Below, one piece after another: positions 63,877 through 64,000 of a DNA stretch of 64,000 bases. The stretch is taken from NCBI GenBank assembly GCA_016124895.1, contig WGMU01000015.1, positions 36,980 to 100,979 of the forward strand. Direction: 5' to 3'. Each line of letters begins with the position of its first letter. Position 1 is the first letter of the stretch. The stretch is from a bacterium (GTDB lineage: Bacteria > Planctomycetota > Planctomycetia > Planctomycetales > Planctomycetaceae). The position numbers were made by a program, and so were the translations under genes. The notes below the pieces were generated by a model. It worked only from the letters and a program-made list of their open reading frames with translations, was not told where the DNA came from and searched no databases.

Positions 63877-64000
63877 CTTCGCGGCGGTGAAGCTTGAGGG
63901 TGGAATCGGGTGAGCGGTGGGGCAGGCGGGCGGCTTGGACGGCGCGGGAGGCGAGCCGAAGTTCAAGGCCTGTGTTCAAGGAGCCCGGTGGATTCGCTCC

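Noticed and set aside
63806..64000. Open minus-strand frame running off the right edge
   Set aside because: Cut by the window; 64 codons rich in Arg/Ser with no motif, so not callable.
1..64000. CRISPR arrays, rRNA and tRNA genes
   Set aside because: Looked for regularly spaced repeats and TTCGAAT-type tRNA arms in the gaps; none found by eye, though a dedicated scan was not possible.

Overview
The window reads as chromosomal DNA of a planctomycete (Planctomycetota, probably Planctomycetales). It is GC-rich, and it carries families typical of that phylum: a DUF1549/DUF1553 protein with BIG2-like domains, a DUF1552 protein, a DUF1501 protein, an FGE-type lipoprotein, twin-arginine 'RRTFL/RRTML' leaders and a very long coiled-coil membrane protein. 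I see no rRNA, tRNA, CRISPR array, phage module or intact insertion sequence.

Layout. 1-5970 (minus strand) is a cbb3-type cytochrome oxidase operon: diheme cytochrome c lipoprotein, a membrane protein, CcoN, CcoO, two small membrane proteins (one resembles a free-standing CcoP N-terminus) and a CcoI/FixI-like copper P-type ATPase cut by the window edge. A cupredoxin-like protein lies divergently at 6671-7669. 7758-11901 (minus) holds the DUF1552 and DUF1549/1553 pair plus a small coupled gene. 12119-18791 (plus) has an FKBP lipoprotein and a partial Tad/Flp pilus locus (prepilin peptidase, CpaB, secretin, CpaE/TadZ). 18859-30084 holds a formylglycine-generating enzyme homologue, an overlapping pair of envelope proteins, a TlpA-like thioredoxin, an enolase-superfamily protein and several hypotheticals. 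30433-48308 is mixed housekeeping: histidine kinase, dapF, PhyH oxygenase, LpxL-like acyltransferase, HtrA-like protease, MT-A70 methylase, SMP-30 and DUF1501 proteins, a UPF0104-like membrane protein, an OGT-like GT41 protein, rfbC, Mrp/ApbC and hemA. 48414-53012 is one 1532-residue coiled-coil protein.

53442-57441 is the most interesting block: a DUF4405-like membrane protein, a single-domain globin, a globin-coupled histidine kinase and an overlapping REC-PAS-histidine kinase. It looks like a haem-based gas-sensing phosphorelay. A secreted CxxCH protein follows. 59922-63092 couples a beta-carbonic anhydrase, a small membrane protein and a SulP transporter with an unusual soluble insertion, which suggests bicarbonate handling.

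Several families of short palindromic repeats occupy the intergenic spaces. They include a 136-bp MITE-like element present twice in opposite orientation, a perfect 36-bp stem that contains a stop codon, and an inverted pair that brackets rfbC-mrp. Function calls rest on motifs and family knowledge read by eye; no database search was possible.
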